A stretch of 42,609 bases of DNA from an uncultured Pelagibacteraceae bacterium. GTDB taxonomy: Bacteria > Pseudomonadota > Alphaproteobacteria > Pelagibacterales > Pelagibacteraceae. The notes beneath the pieces were generated by a model. The model made no database searches, was not told the origin of the DNA, and worked only from the letters and a program-made list of their open reading frames with translations. Numbering within the stretch: position 1 is the stretch's first letter; every line of letters starts with the position of its first letter. Positions 7,744 through 15,888 of the stretch are shown here, piece by piece. The stretch spans positions 1 through 42,609 of the forward strand of contig CACJZT010000008.1 in NCBI GenBank assembly GCA_902598015.1, given 5' to 3'. The translations under genes were made by a program, and so were the position numbers.

Positions 7744-9821
7744 TACTTTAAAACTTCTCTTTTGCCTACGTGATTAGCCTTACTAACCTCACCATTTGCC
7801 TCCATTTGATCAATGATTCTTGCAGCTCTATTATATCCAATTTGTAATTTTCTTTGTAAAAAAGAGGTAGAAGCTTTTCTTTCTGATTTAATTATTTCCA
7901 AAGCTTCACTATATAATTCATCAGTATCAGAACTATCCTTATTTTTTTCACCAATTTCTCTCTCGTCAGCAAAATTCAAAATTTCATCAACATAATCTGG
8001 CTCTGCCTGATTTCTCAAAAAGTTATTTACTTTATCTATTTCTATTTCTGAAACGTAGGGCGCATGTATTCTTGTTATTCTGTTTGCTGAAGACATATAT
8101 AACATGTCTCCTTTCCCTAAGAGTTGCTCAGCTCCTTGTTCACCTAAAATTGTTCTACTATCAATTTTAGAGGTCACTTGGAATGAAATACGAGTAGGAA
8201 AATTAGCTTTTATCGTTCCAGTTATTACGTCTACACTTGGCCTCTGCGTGGCCATTATTATATGAATTCCAGCGGCTCTAGCCATTTGTGATAATTTTTG
8301 AATATAGTTTTCAATCTCTTTACCTGCCACTAACATAAGATCTGACATTTCGTCAACAATTACTACAATATAGGGCATCTTAACTTTGTGTTTTTCATTG
8401 TATCCATCAATGTTCCTTACCCCCACTTTTGTCATTAACCTATATCTACTTTCCATTTCTTTAACTACCCAACCCAAAACAGAGGCTGCCTTTTTTGCCT
8501 CTGTAATAACCGGACATAACAAATGAGGAATTCCTTCATAAGTTGAAAGTTCTAACATTTTTGGATCGATCAAAATGAACTTACAGATGTCAGGTGTATG
8601 TTTATAAATTAGTGATAATATAATTGTGTTGATGCATACTGATTTTCCTGAGCCAGTTGTACCAGCTATTAATAAATGAGGCATCAAACTTAAGTCACTA
8701 GTTATCGGCTCTCCAGATATATTTTTACCAAGAGCAATTGGTAATTTTATTTCTCTTTTTTTGAAATTCTTATCTGAGATTATTTCTCTTAAAAAAACAT
8801 TTTCCCTTGATATCTTTGGTAATTCAATACCAACAGTATTACTCCCAGGAATTGTTGCTATTCTTGCAGATTCTGAACTTGTGTTTCTAGCTATATCTTC
8901 AGCTAAATTAATTATTTTTGAAACTTTTACTCCAGCCGCAGGTTCAAACTCGTTTAGAGAGACAACCGGTCCATGGTTTATTTTTTTTATTTTTCCTTCA
9001 ACGCCAAAATCAAGAAGTATTTTTTCTAATCCTTCAGCATTTATTTTTATATCTTCTTTTTTATTAGAGTTTTTTTCTGGTTTTTTCAAAAAATCAATTA
9101 AAGGTAATTTGATTTTCACATCATTCAAATTTGATTTATTACTTTTAAATAAATCATCTTGAATGGGGGGTTCCTTAGGAGTTTCAATATTAATAAATTC
9201 TTTAGTTATATTTTCTTGATTTACAGCAATCTTCTTTTTTGATGAAAATAAATTCATTATCAAAATGGAGAAACTAAAAATATATGAAATTTTAAAATTA
9301 CTGCTTAATAAAAAAAATAATGAGATGATAAATATTAATAAGTAATAACTCACAGTTTTGTTAATGTTTAGAAGGTCTGCGATAACAGTCTCGGACATTA
9401 CATCACCAACGAAACCATCATTTCCGTAAATTATTAACCAATAGGTATCCTTATGAAAAATTCCAAAGAAAAATGATGCAGCAATAGTATAAAGAATTAT
9501 AAAAAAAATATTTTCGATTATAATTATCAAATTTTTATTAATTGTAATCGTGAGACCAGTAAATAAAAGAGAAAAAGGAATTAAAAGAGAAATAATTCCA
9601 ATCGACTGAAAAAATATATCAGCAATGAAACTACCTCTAAATCCTAAAATATTTTTTATGTCCTGATTTTCAGGAAATATAAAATTTGGATCTTCTGGGG
9701 AATAGCTAATTAGAGAAATAAAGAGTAATATAGAAGAAGCCACTAGAAAAATACCTACTAGTTCCGCCAATCTCTTTATGATAAAATCGCTGATTTTATT
9801 GATATAATTTTTAATTATCAT
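7743..9821 (-). CDS. ftsK: FtsK, DNA translocase of the divisome
   Basis: A 692-residue translocase. About four to five N-terminal membrane helices (residues roughly 20-195) anchor it at the septum. A short Lys/Asn-rich linker follows (200-260), then the RecA-like motor with Walker A GTTGSGKS (387-394) and Walker B VVIVDEMSD (Asp490-Glu491). The C-terminal winged-helix gamma domain (about 632-692, FLQRKLQIGYNRAARIIDQM) reads KOPS-type sequences. It moves DNA at division and activates XerCD at dif. The linker is much shorter than the several hundred residues in E. coli, as in other small-genome alphaproteobacteria. Confidence 0.97.
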   Translation of the reverse strand: MIIKNYINKISDFIIKRLAELVGIFLVASSILLFISLISYSPEDPNFIFPENQDIKNILGFRGSFIADIFFQSIGIISLLIPFSLLFTGLTITINKNLIIIIENIFFIILYTIAASFFFGIFHKDTYWLIIYGNDGFVGDVMSETVIADLLNINKTVSYYLLIFIISLFFLLSSNFKISYIFSFSILIMNLFSSKKKIAVNQENITKEFINIETPKEPPIQDDLFKSNKSNLNDVKIKLPLIDFLKKPEKNSNKKEDIKINAEGLEKILLDFGVEGKIKKINHGPVVSLNEFEPAAGVKVSKIINLAEDIARNTSSESARIATIPGSNTVGIELPKISRENVFLREIISDKNFKKREIKLPIALGKNISGEPITSDLSLMPHLLIAGTTGSGKSVCINTIILSLIYKHTPDICKFILIDPKMLELSTYEGIPHLLCPVITEAKKAASVLGWVVKEMESRYRLMTKVGVRNIDGYNEKHKVKMPYIVVIVDEMSDLMLVAGKEIENYIQKLSQMARAAGIHIIMATQRPSVDVITGTIKANFPTRISFQVTSKIDSRTILGEQGAEQLLGKGDMLYMSSANRITRIHAPYVSEIEIDKVNNFLRNQAEPDYVDEILNFADEREIGEKNKDSSDTDELYSEALEIIKSERKASTSFLQRKLQIGYNRAARIIDQMEANGEVSKANHVGKREVLK

Positions 9822-9881
9822 GAATCAAACTGCTTTTGTCACTTTGTATCACTTAATTTTTATTGTTAAAATTATTTTGTT

Positions 9882-10964
9882 ATGAAAATTTGTCTTATAG
9901 GCCAAAATTTAACGAATTTAATTCTCGCTGACGTTTTTGTTCAAAAAAAACTTAATGTTGACATATATTTAAATAAAAAAATTCAAAAAATTAAAACAAA
10001 TAGAACAATAGCTCTTTCGAGTGAAAATTTTAATTATTTAAAATATTCAACAAATTTGAATGTCATACCTTGGAAAAGTAAAGAAATTAAAATTTTTACT
10101 CAAGACTCTCAATCTAAAGAAATAATAAATTTCAAAAAAAAAAATAAAGAAGTTTTTAATTTAATAAACTACTCAAAACTATTTGAATTTTTTTTAAAAA
10201 AAGTGAGAAAATCGAAATTTGCAAAATTAGTTAATATAAATAATTCCAGACCAACCATTTTCAAAAAAATTATAAACTATGATTTAGTTATTAATAGTGA
10301 AAATAATAATCTAATCTCTAAAAGATTTTTTACAAATAAAATAAAAAAAAATTATAATAGTACAGCGCATACATTTCTAATAAATCATCAACGTAAAAAT
10401 AACGATACAGCTTTACAGGTTTTTACAAAATTTGGACCATTGGCGTTCCTTCCGCTGTCTAATACAAAAACTTCAATAGTCTTTTCTTACAAAGGTGAAA
10501 AAATAAGTGATGAAAAAATCCTAGATATATTTAAAAAATATAATTCTTTTTATTCATTAACACATACTAGCAAAATAGAAAAATTTAATTTGGGTTTTGA
10601 AATGCTAAGAAATTATACTCATAATAATATCCTCGCTTTTGGGGATTTAATACATCGTATACATCCTCTGGCAGGACAAGGATTTAACATGACGATCAGA
10701 GATATTCAAATTATTTCAAAAATAGTTGATAAAAAAATATCACTTGGACTTCCGATAGACATTTCTGTTGCTGAAGATTTTCAGGACACAACTAGGCATC
10801 TAAATTACCTTTATGGAAAAGCTATTGATGGTATATATGAATTTTTTAGATTTGATAACAATATTAATAATTCAATTTCAACACCGTTGTTTAAAATTTT
10901 AAACAAAAATTCTGTTTTTAAAAATTATTCTAATATTTTGTCTGACAAAGGTTTTAATTTATAA
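9882..10964 (+). CDS. UbiH/UbiF-type FAD monooxygenase homologue with degenerate nucleotide-binding loop
   Basis: A 360-residue member of the ubiquinone hydroxylase (UbiH/UbiF/VisC) flavoprotein family. The C-terminal FAD motif is well kept: AFGDLIHRIHPLAGQGFN at about 252-269 (GD at 254-255), and GPLAFLPLS is the family's central strand. TNRTIALS matches the RATALS motif. The N-terminal dinucleotide loop, normally GGGxxG, is only IGQNLTN, so the first Gly is kept and the others are lost. It would hydroxylate the ubiquinone ring, but cofactor binding may be altered. Divergent from ftsK, convergent with the LON-domain gene. Confidence 0.78.
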   Translation: MKICLIGQNLTNLILADVFVQKKLNVDIYLNKKIQKIKTNRTIALSSENFNYLKYSTNLNVIPWKSKEIKIFTQDSQSKEIINFKKKNKEVFNLINYSKLFEFFLKKVRKSKFAKLVNINNSRPTIFKKIINYDLVINSENNNLISKRFFTNKIKKNYNSTAHTFLINHQRKNNDTALQVFTKFGPLAFLPLSNTKTSIVFSYKGEKISDEKILDIFKKYNSFYSLTHTSKIEKFNLGFEMLRNYTHNNILAFGDLIHRIHPLAGQGFNMTIRDIQIISKIVDKKISLGLPIDISVAEDFQDTTRHLNYLYGKAIDGIYEFFRFDNNINNSISTPLFKILNKNSVFKNYSNILSDKGFNL

Positions 10965-10965
10965 A

Positions 10966-11607
10966 TTATTGAAGAGTAGTATTCTCAAATTCATCCTTAA
11001 TATAGTTATTTAAAATTTGTTCCATTTTCTCCTTTCTTATATTTATATCAAGACTTTCCAAAAGAATTTGTTTTTCTTCTAACGAGAATGGTGAGGCCAT
11101 CGAAAGATCATTAAGAGTTTGGCTCATATCTTTTTTTTCTAAATCCTTAAGATTTACAACATACCCCTGTTTCTTAAAAAACTTTTTCATGTTATTCATT
11201 ATAATATTCAAATCAGAAAAATTTACGTCATTGCTATTCAAAGAAATATCCTTAGAAAAATTACTATATTGAACATTACATTCGCGATAAAGTTTACTAT
11301 TTTCAATCTCTGAATCTATTTTAAACCTGCATATTCCATTTAATATTATTAGAATTCTTCCATCTTCTGTTTCATTAAAGCTCGTAATTTTTCCAACGCA
11401 CCCAACTTCATATAGATCTGGCTTTTTTAACACTCCAGTTTTTTTGGGTTGTATCATACCAATCATTCTATGTTTTTTCATAGTATCATTAACCATTTGA
11501 AGGTATCTTGGTTCAAAAATATTTAATGGAACAGTTGTACCAGGGAACATTATAAAATTAGATAACGGAAAAACTGGTATTGTTTTGGGTAATTCTTGTA
11601 TATTCAT
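10966..11607 (-). CDS. LON peptidase substrate-binding (LON-N) domain protein
   Basis: A 213-residue protein made only of the N-terminal substrate-recognition domain of Lon. The start TIPVFPLSNFIMFPGTTVPL, followed by IFEPRYLQMV, is the diagnostic opening of the LON-N fold (PUA-like beta barrel), and GRILIILNGICRF is the third strand pair. There is no AAA+ or protease domain. Stand-alone proteins of this type are widespread in alphaproteobacteria and their role is not well defined. The helical C-terminus (about 120-213) corresponds to the Lon helical bundle. It lies 27 bases from a divergent TPR-sulfotransferase gene. Confidence 0.92.
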   Translation of the reverse strand: MNIQELPKTIPVFPLSNFIMFPGTTVPLNIFEPRYLQMVNDTMKKHRMIGMIQPKKTGVLKKPDLYEVGCVGKITSFNETEDGRILIILNGICRFKIDSEIENSKLYRECNVQYSNFSKDISLNSNDVNFSDLNIIMNNMKKFFKKQGYVVNLKDLEKKDMSQTLNDLSMASPFSLEEKQILLESLDINIRKEKMEQILNNYIKDEFENTTLQ

Positions 11608-11634
11608 ATTTAGTCTTAGAATATATTATAAAAC

Positions 11635-12960
11635 ATGGATCTGACAACTGGACAAAATCTCATAAAACAAAAAAAATTCCCTCAAGCTTTAAAATTATTT
11701 GATTATTTAATGAAATTAGATCCTTATAATCAAGATTTAAATTTTTATTTAGGAAGAATTTATTCTGAATTGTATGATTTTAAAAACGGAATTAAATTTT
11801 ACAAAAAGTATTTAGAATATAAAAAAAATTCAGTTGGATGTCTTCTTAATTTAGCAATTTTGTTCTTAAATATTGGTGACAAAAAAAATTCTGAGAAATA
11901 TTTTAAAAAATTATTAAAAATAAATAATGACTATGTTTACGCATATTATGGTTTATTTTCTTTATCTGAAAAATTACTGCAGATCAAAGATTTTAATCAC
12001 CTTGAAAAAGTTTTAAACAATAGCAAAACAAATCTTAAGGATAAAAGTATAATTAACTTTTTACTTTCAAAAAAAGAAAAAAAAAATAAAAATATAGAAA
12101 GAGAATTATATTTTTTAAAAGAATATCATAAACAATCTTTTGACTCGAATATTTTGTACAACAAACAATCTCAATTTTATTATGACAACGTTTTAAAAAA
12201 TTTTTACAATAAAATAAATCTGACTAACCCGTCCAAAAAATATGAGGATGTAAAACCTATTTTTATTATTGGGTTACCAAGATCTGGCTCAACACTTATT
12301 GAGTCTTTGATATCATCTGGAGAAATAAAAGTAAGAACATATGGAGAATGTAATTATTTTAATATGGCTATATTTGATCAGATTAAAAATAAAGTATTTA
12401 ATAAAGAATTTGCCGTTAATGAGTCTGAGATAGATATCGATTTGAATTTAATAGAAGTTTCAATAGAGGAAAGATATGGCATAAATAATTTACAAGATAA
12501 TAAGATAATATTTTTGGATAAATCCTTAGAAAACGTTTTTAATATTGATATTATCCTCAAGATATTTCCAAATGCAAAATTTATACATTCTAAAAGAAAT
12601 TTAAATGACGCAATCCTATCTATATACTTTTCAATGTTGCCAGAATTATCATGGACTTTGTCTTTAAAAACTATAATAAGTTATATTTCAAATTATCATA
12701 GTGCTATATCTTATTATAAAGCAAAATTTCCAAATAAGATATTAGAGATAGATCTTGACAAATTTACAATTAATCCAGAAAAATTTTCAAAAAATATTTA
12801 TAAATTCTGTAAGCTAAATTGGAGAGAGAATGTTTTAAATTTCTACAAAAGAAAAGATTTATTTTCTAAAACGCTTAGTTCATCTCAAATCAGAAGAGAG
12901 ATAAATAAAAATAATCAATCTAAATATGAAAAATATTATTTTCTCTTAGAAAAAACATAA
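11635..12960 (+). CDS. TPR-sulfotransferase fusion
   Basis: A 441-residue protein with two parts. Residues 1-150 are TPR-like helical repeats (for example LFDYLMKLDPYNQDLNFYLG). Residues 205-441 form a sulfotransferase domain with the PAPS 5'-phosphosulphate loop GLPRSGST (213-220) and the 3'-phosphate helix HSKRNLNDAILS (318-329). Enzymes of this architecture transfer sulphate from PAPS to protein, lipid or glycan acceptors. The acceptor is unknown here. Its TAA directly abuts the convergent TPR gene at 12961. The -10-like TATATT sits only a few bases before the ATG, suggesting a very short leader. Confidence 0.9.
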   Translation: MDLTTGQNLIKQKKFPQALKLFDYLMKLDPYNQDLNFYLGRIYSELYDFKNGIKFYKKYLEYKKNSVGCLLNLAILFLNIGDKKNSEKYFKKLLKINNDYVYAYYGLFSLSEKLLQIKDFNHLEKVLNNSKTNLKDKSIINFLLSKKEKKNKNIERELYFLKEYHKQSFDSNILYNKQSQFYYDNVLKNFYNKINLTNPSKKYEDVKPIFIIGLPRSGSTLIESLISSGEIKVRTYGECNYFNMAIFDQIKNKVFNKEFAVNESEIDIDLNLIEVSIEERYGINNLQDNKIIFLDKSLENVFNIDIILKIFPNAKFIHSKRNLNDAILSIYFSMLPELSWTLSLKTIISYISNYHSAISYYKAKFPNKILEIDLDKFTINPEKFSKNIYKFCKLNWRENVLNFYKRKDLFSKTLSSSQIRREINKNNQSKYEKYYFLLEKT

Positions 12961-14244
12961 TTATTTATTTCTTAAATTTATTTGATTAGTAATCTTGTCA
13001 CTTATATAATTTGATTTAACATCTTGTTCAAATATTTCATCAGAGGATTTATCATTTATTAATTTTGCGTATGCAATCCAATTTCTAATAATAAGTATAT
13101 CTGGCAGACTAATTTGGTTTAATGTTGGTCCTACAATTTTTTCATCAATTTTTTTTCTTATTTGAATTGTGTTATCAATTAAATTTTCTTTTTCGTTCCA
13201 TTCCTTTCGATATTTGAATTTTTGTTCACTGTCATAATTAATATTTTCAAATTCAGGATATTCTTTATAATATTCTGTACAACCATGCTTAATTTTGATC
13301 TCTTTAATGTATAATCCTGACTTATTTATCTCACTAGAAATTACAGCTAATAACTTTTTAGCCTCATCCAATCCAGTACAAAAAATATATCCCTTGTAAT
13401 TTCCAACTACATTTTCTCTAGTTTCTACAATGCATTTTCTAATATTATTATTTTCTAATTTAATATTATTAAAAATAAAAAATAACTTAATTAGATTTAT
13501 CACGTCTTCCATATCAATTTGAATTTTGTAACAGTTGAAACAATATTTTGGAATTATTTTAAATTTATTAAATACCTTAAAATGTCTATCACAATTTAAA
13601 TTAATCTTATTACGTCTAAATATCTGTGTCTCTTTATAGTTTAAATTTAAACTTTTAATTTTGTTTAAATTATTCCTAATAAAATCTAATTCTATTAAAC
13701 TTTCAAATTTATAATTTTTATTTAAATTTATTATCTCTCTATTTATTTCTAACAGATTATGATTAATTTTCCTTGGAATGTAATAATTAAATATATCAAT
13801 CAAATTTTGTTTGACGGAATCATTACTATTTTCGATTTCTAATGCTTTAACAAAATTTTCAATTGCTTTGCTATAGAATCCTAAATTTTTATAGATGATG
13901 CCAAGATTTACAAATGCATTAACTGACTTGTCTTCAAGAATAGATATTTTTTGAAAAAATTTTAAAGATTCATTTAGTCTTCCAAGGTTGAATAATGCTA
14001 CTCCAGTATTATTTAAAATAACTAGATCTTTTTCATCAGTTTTTAATAACTTATTAAAATAGGTTAGAGATTTTAACCATTCCTTTTTTTTAAAGTATAT
14101 CGATCCATATAATTTATTTTCTATATATCTATCATTAGAATTTGTATTGATTTTTGAGAGTAATTTTAAAGCAAAATCATATCTTTTATTCTTGATTTCA
14201 TTAATAACTGTGACAAATTTTGAAAGCTTATTTAACTCTGTCAC
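12961..14244 (-). CDS. TPR protein with C-terminal CxxH/CxxC cysteine-rich domain, function unknown
   Basis: A 427-residue protein. Residues 1-150 contain about three to four TPR units (LNNTGVALFNLGRLNESLKF and FVNLGIIYKNLGFYSKAIEN are textbook). After a helical linker, residues 215-330 form a separate domain with the pattern C218-x2-H221-x13-C235-x2-C238, then C271, C289 and C322. The first four could make a zinc knuckle. I do not recognise the domain. TIEGxxx-type enzyme motifs are not seen, and there is no signal peptide. TPR modules usually bind protein partners. It shares the TPR theme with the sulfotransferase next door and the OGT at 25.5 kb. Confidence 0.75.
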   Translation of the reverse strand: MTELNKLSKFVTVINEIKNKRYDFALKLLSKINTNSNDRYIENKLYGSIYFKKKEWLKSLTYFNKLLKTDEKDLVILNNTGVALFNLGRLNESLKFFQKISILEDKSVNAFVNLGIIYKNLGFYSKAIENFVKALEIENSNDSVKQNLIDIFNYYIPRKINHNLLEINREIINLNKNYKFESLIELDFIRNNLNKIKSLNLNYKETQIFRRNKINLNCDRHFKVFNKFKIIPKYCFNCYKIQIDMEDVINLIKLFFIFNNIKLENNNIRKCIVETRENVVGNYKGYIFCTGLDEAKKLLAVISSEINKSGLYIKEIKIKHGCTEYYKEYPEFENINYDSEQKFKYRKEWNEKENLIDNTIQIRKKIDEKIVGPTLNQISLPDILIIRNWIAYAKLINDKSSDEIFEQDVKSNYISDKITNQINLRNK

Positions 14245-14380
14245 TTAATTATATATGTAAATTTTTGATATCATAAAATTGCAGTCTATCTTAATTAAAA
14301 AAATTCATATTAGAATATAAACGTAATATTAAATATTAATTTTACTTGAAATAAAAAAATAAACCTTGTAAAAAATACAT

Positions 14381-14986
14381 ATGAAAACACTATTTAAACT
14401 AATAATATTTCTTATTTTAACCTTAGGTAATTCGTTTGCAGAGGATTATTCAGGATTTTCTTTCGGTTATACAAAACATATTGCAGAAGATCCTCATGAC
14501 TCAGGTGGAACTACATATTTTAGTGACCCAGAAGATAATGGATTTGTAATAGGTTTTTTCAGCGGGCAAAAATCAGATGGAACTGCAATCGAGGGTGAGT
14601 TAAGTTATTATTCGGAAGTAACACAAAAATTAACTTCTGATGTCACTGTTGATGTGTCAACTTTTTCTTCAATGTTGAATGTAATGGCTACCCCAGGTGA
14701 AGCAGATTTTTATGGTATATTAGGAGGTGGTGTTGGAATTGGATACACGACTGTGGATACAAGCTATAAGTCAGGAAGTACAACTTTTAATGGTGATGAA
14801 AAAACTTTTCAATTTGGATATCAATTTATGCTAGGTTTTGGATCTGATAATTATGAGATTATTCTTAAAAGATCAAATTTCGGTGAAGTAGAGGGAGGAA
14901 GTGGTACTACATCAGCTGGTGGCACATATGTTGCAGATGAATTTGATAACATCTACAACTCTATAGTTTTTAAAGTCAAATACTAA
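14381..14986 (+). CDS. Small outer-membrane beta-barrel candidate
   Basis: A 201-residue secreted protein. The signal peptide is MKTLFKLIIFLILTLGNSFA, cleaved before EDY. The mature chain alternates polar and aromatic/hydrophobic residues in strands such as FSFGYTKH, GFVIGFFSGQ, FYGILGGGVGIGY, FQFGYQFMLGFG and YEIILKRSNF, and ends with VFKVKY, a terminal aromatic typical for BAM-dependent barrels. That suggests eight or so strands, like OmpA/OmpX-type barrels. No characterised family member is recognised. It has a 136-base upstream gap, so it is likely expressed from its own promoter. Confidence 0.7.
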   Translation: MKTLFKLIIFLILTLGNSFAEDYSGFSFGYTKHIAEDPHDSGGTTYFSDPEDNGFVIGFFSGQKSDGTAIEGELSYYSEVTQKLTSDVTVDVSTFSSMLNVMATPGEADFYGILGGGVGIGYTTVDTSYKSGSTTFNGDEKTFQFGYQFMLGFGSDNYEIILKRSNFGEVEGGSGTTSAGGTYVADEFDNIYNSIVFKVKY

Positions 14987-15030
14987 TTAACATAAATATA
15001 ATTCTAATCTTTTTTATCTAACGTAAGTTT

Positions 15031-15061
15031 TCGACATACTCACGCCACAGTGAGATATAAT
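15031..15061 (+). promoter_or_regulatory. Promoter-like elements with internal inverted repeat
   Basis: TCGACA (15031-15036) and a perfect TATAAT (15056-15061) are spaced by 19 bases. Between them is the inverted repeat CTCAC (15039-15043) and GTGAG (15050-15054), placed where a repressor would block RNA polymerase. The ATG at 15068 lies seven bases after TATAAT, so a transcript from here would be essentially leaderless. Spacing is a little long for sigma70. Confidence 0.5.
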
Positions 15062-15067
15062 ATTTTT

Positions 15068-15347
15068 ATGAAAAAACTTTTCAATACATACCTAATAAGT
15101 ATCGGATATTTTTTGCCTATCCCGTGGGTTTGTTGGAATGTATATAACTTTTTTAATATCTGAAGCTTGTTCACACACTATTTTAACTGTTCTGTTATCT
15201 ACATTTACTTTTTTTATACTTCCAAATTGGATTGGGTTATTCATTTCTATTAAAAAATTACATTATATAATTGGAGGTTTTATTTGGGGTTCTTTCTGGG
15301 GTATAGGTATGGTTGCTTATGTTGGAATGAACTGTGGAGGTATCTAA
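15068..15347 (+). pseudogene. Small integral membrane protein, apparently split by a +1 frame change
   Basis: Two adjoining frames look like parts of one gene. ATG 15068, directly behind the TATAAT box, encodes MKKLFNTYLISIGYFLPIPWV and then stops at TGA 15161-15163. The +1 frame is open from 15099 and from ATG 15138 continues for 69 residues to the TAA at 15345-15347, with three hydrophobic segments and a glycine-rich end (GGFIWGSFWGIGM). Joined around 15125-15138 they give about 90 residues with a membrane helix at each part. It could be a real frameshift, a sequencing or assembly error, or just the 69-residue protein starting at 15138. No family is recognised. Confidence 0.4.
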
Positions 15348-15458
15348 TATTTAATCAAAAATCCTTGGCACACTCTTTGCACACCTCAAGTTCAATTTTA
15401 ATATTTTTCTTATCGCTTGCATTTATAAAAACCCCTAACTATAATGTTTTCTTAACAA
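15348..15458 (+). promoter_or_regulatory. Promoter region of tRNA-Gly: sigma70 promoter plus sigma54-like element
   Basis: A textbook sigma70 promoter, TTGCAT (15417-15422), 17 bases, TATAAT (15440-15445), ends 13 bases before the tRNA, as expected for a stable-RNA promoter. About 50 bases further upstream is TGGCAC-A-CTCT-TTGCA (15366-15381), which matches the sigma54 -24/-12 consensus. The same bases also contain the direct repeat GCACAC (15368-15373 and 15379-15384), one helical turn apart. Together with the small membrane gene this accounts for the 14987-15458 gap; nothing else was recognised there. Confidence 0.7.
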
Positions 15459-15533
15459 GCGGGCATAGCTCAGTGGTAGAGCGTCTCGTTGCCAACGAGA
15501 AGGTCGTGGGTTCAAGTCCCATTGCCCGCTCCA
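15459..15533 (+). tRNA. tRNA-Gly (anticodon GCC)
   Basis: A complete cloverleaf. The acceptor stem is GCGGGCA (15459-15465) with TGCCCGC (15523-15529), discriminator T and an encoded CCA (15531-15533). The D-arm is AGCTCAGTGGTAGAGC. The anticodon stem TCTCG/CGAGA holds loop TTGCCAA, with anticodon GCC at 15491-15493. The T-arm contains GGTTCAAGTCC. It reads GGC and GGU glycine codons. The gene for the carbinolamine dehydratase starts 16 bases downstream and may be on the same transcript. Confidence 0.97.
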
Positions 15534-15549
15534 TTATAGGAATTGTATT

Positions 15550-15888
15550 ATGAGTGATCTAGCAAGTAAAAAATGTGTACCATGTGAAGGAAATATCCCA
15601 CCTTTCAATACAGAAGAAATTCATAAGTACTTAAAACAAGTTGATGGATGGGAAGTCATTGAAGATAAAATTGATGGATTTCATTTAATAAAAAATTTCA
15701 AATTTGATGACTTTTTACAAAGTCAAGAATTTGTTAATAAAGTTGGTAAGATTGCTGAAGCAGAAGGACATCATCCCGATTTATGGTTTGGCTGGGGTTA
15801 TGCAAGAATTAAAATATTTACACATGCAATTAAAGGTCTTGCTGAGAGTGATTTTATTTTAGCTGCTAAAATTGATAAAATAAATTGA
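15550..15888 (+). CDS. 4a-hydroxytetrahydrobiopterin dehydratase (pterin carbinolamine dehydratase)
   Basis: A 112-residue PCD/DCoH family protein. The catalytic signature is seen as AEAEGHHPDLWFGWGYARI and FTHAIKGLAESDFILAAKID (the conserved [E/D]-K-x(3)-H-x(n)-H-H-P...W pattern, with the histidines HH and TH present). It dehydrates 4a-carbinolamine during regeneration of pterin cofactor for aromatic amino acid hydroxylases. A phenylalanine hydroxylase gene is not in the window. In other genomes stand-alone PCD has also been linked to molybdopterin enzymes. Convergent with purH, which ends at the very next base. Confidence 0.93.
   Translation: MSDLASKKCVPCEGNIPPFNTEEIHKYLKQVDGWEVIEDKIDGFHLIKNFKFDDFLQSQEFVNKVGKIAEAEGHHPDLWFGWGYARIKIFTHAIKGLAESDFILAAKIDKIN

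Noticed and set aside
8761..9162. 133-codon plus-strand frame inside ftsK
   Set aside because: Low-complexity antisense reading of the FtsK linker and motor; no ribosome site or homology.
12378..12560. 60-codon minus-strand frame in the TPR-sulfotransferase
   Set aside because: Antisense of a conserved region; low-complexity Ser/Ile/Leu product.
15284..15553. Open frame of 89 codons spanning the tRNA
   Set aside because: The segment GHSSVVERL...GSSPIARS is the well-known false translation of a tRNA gene. The DNA folds as tRNA-Gly, so this is not a protein.
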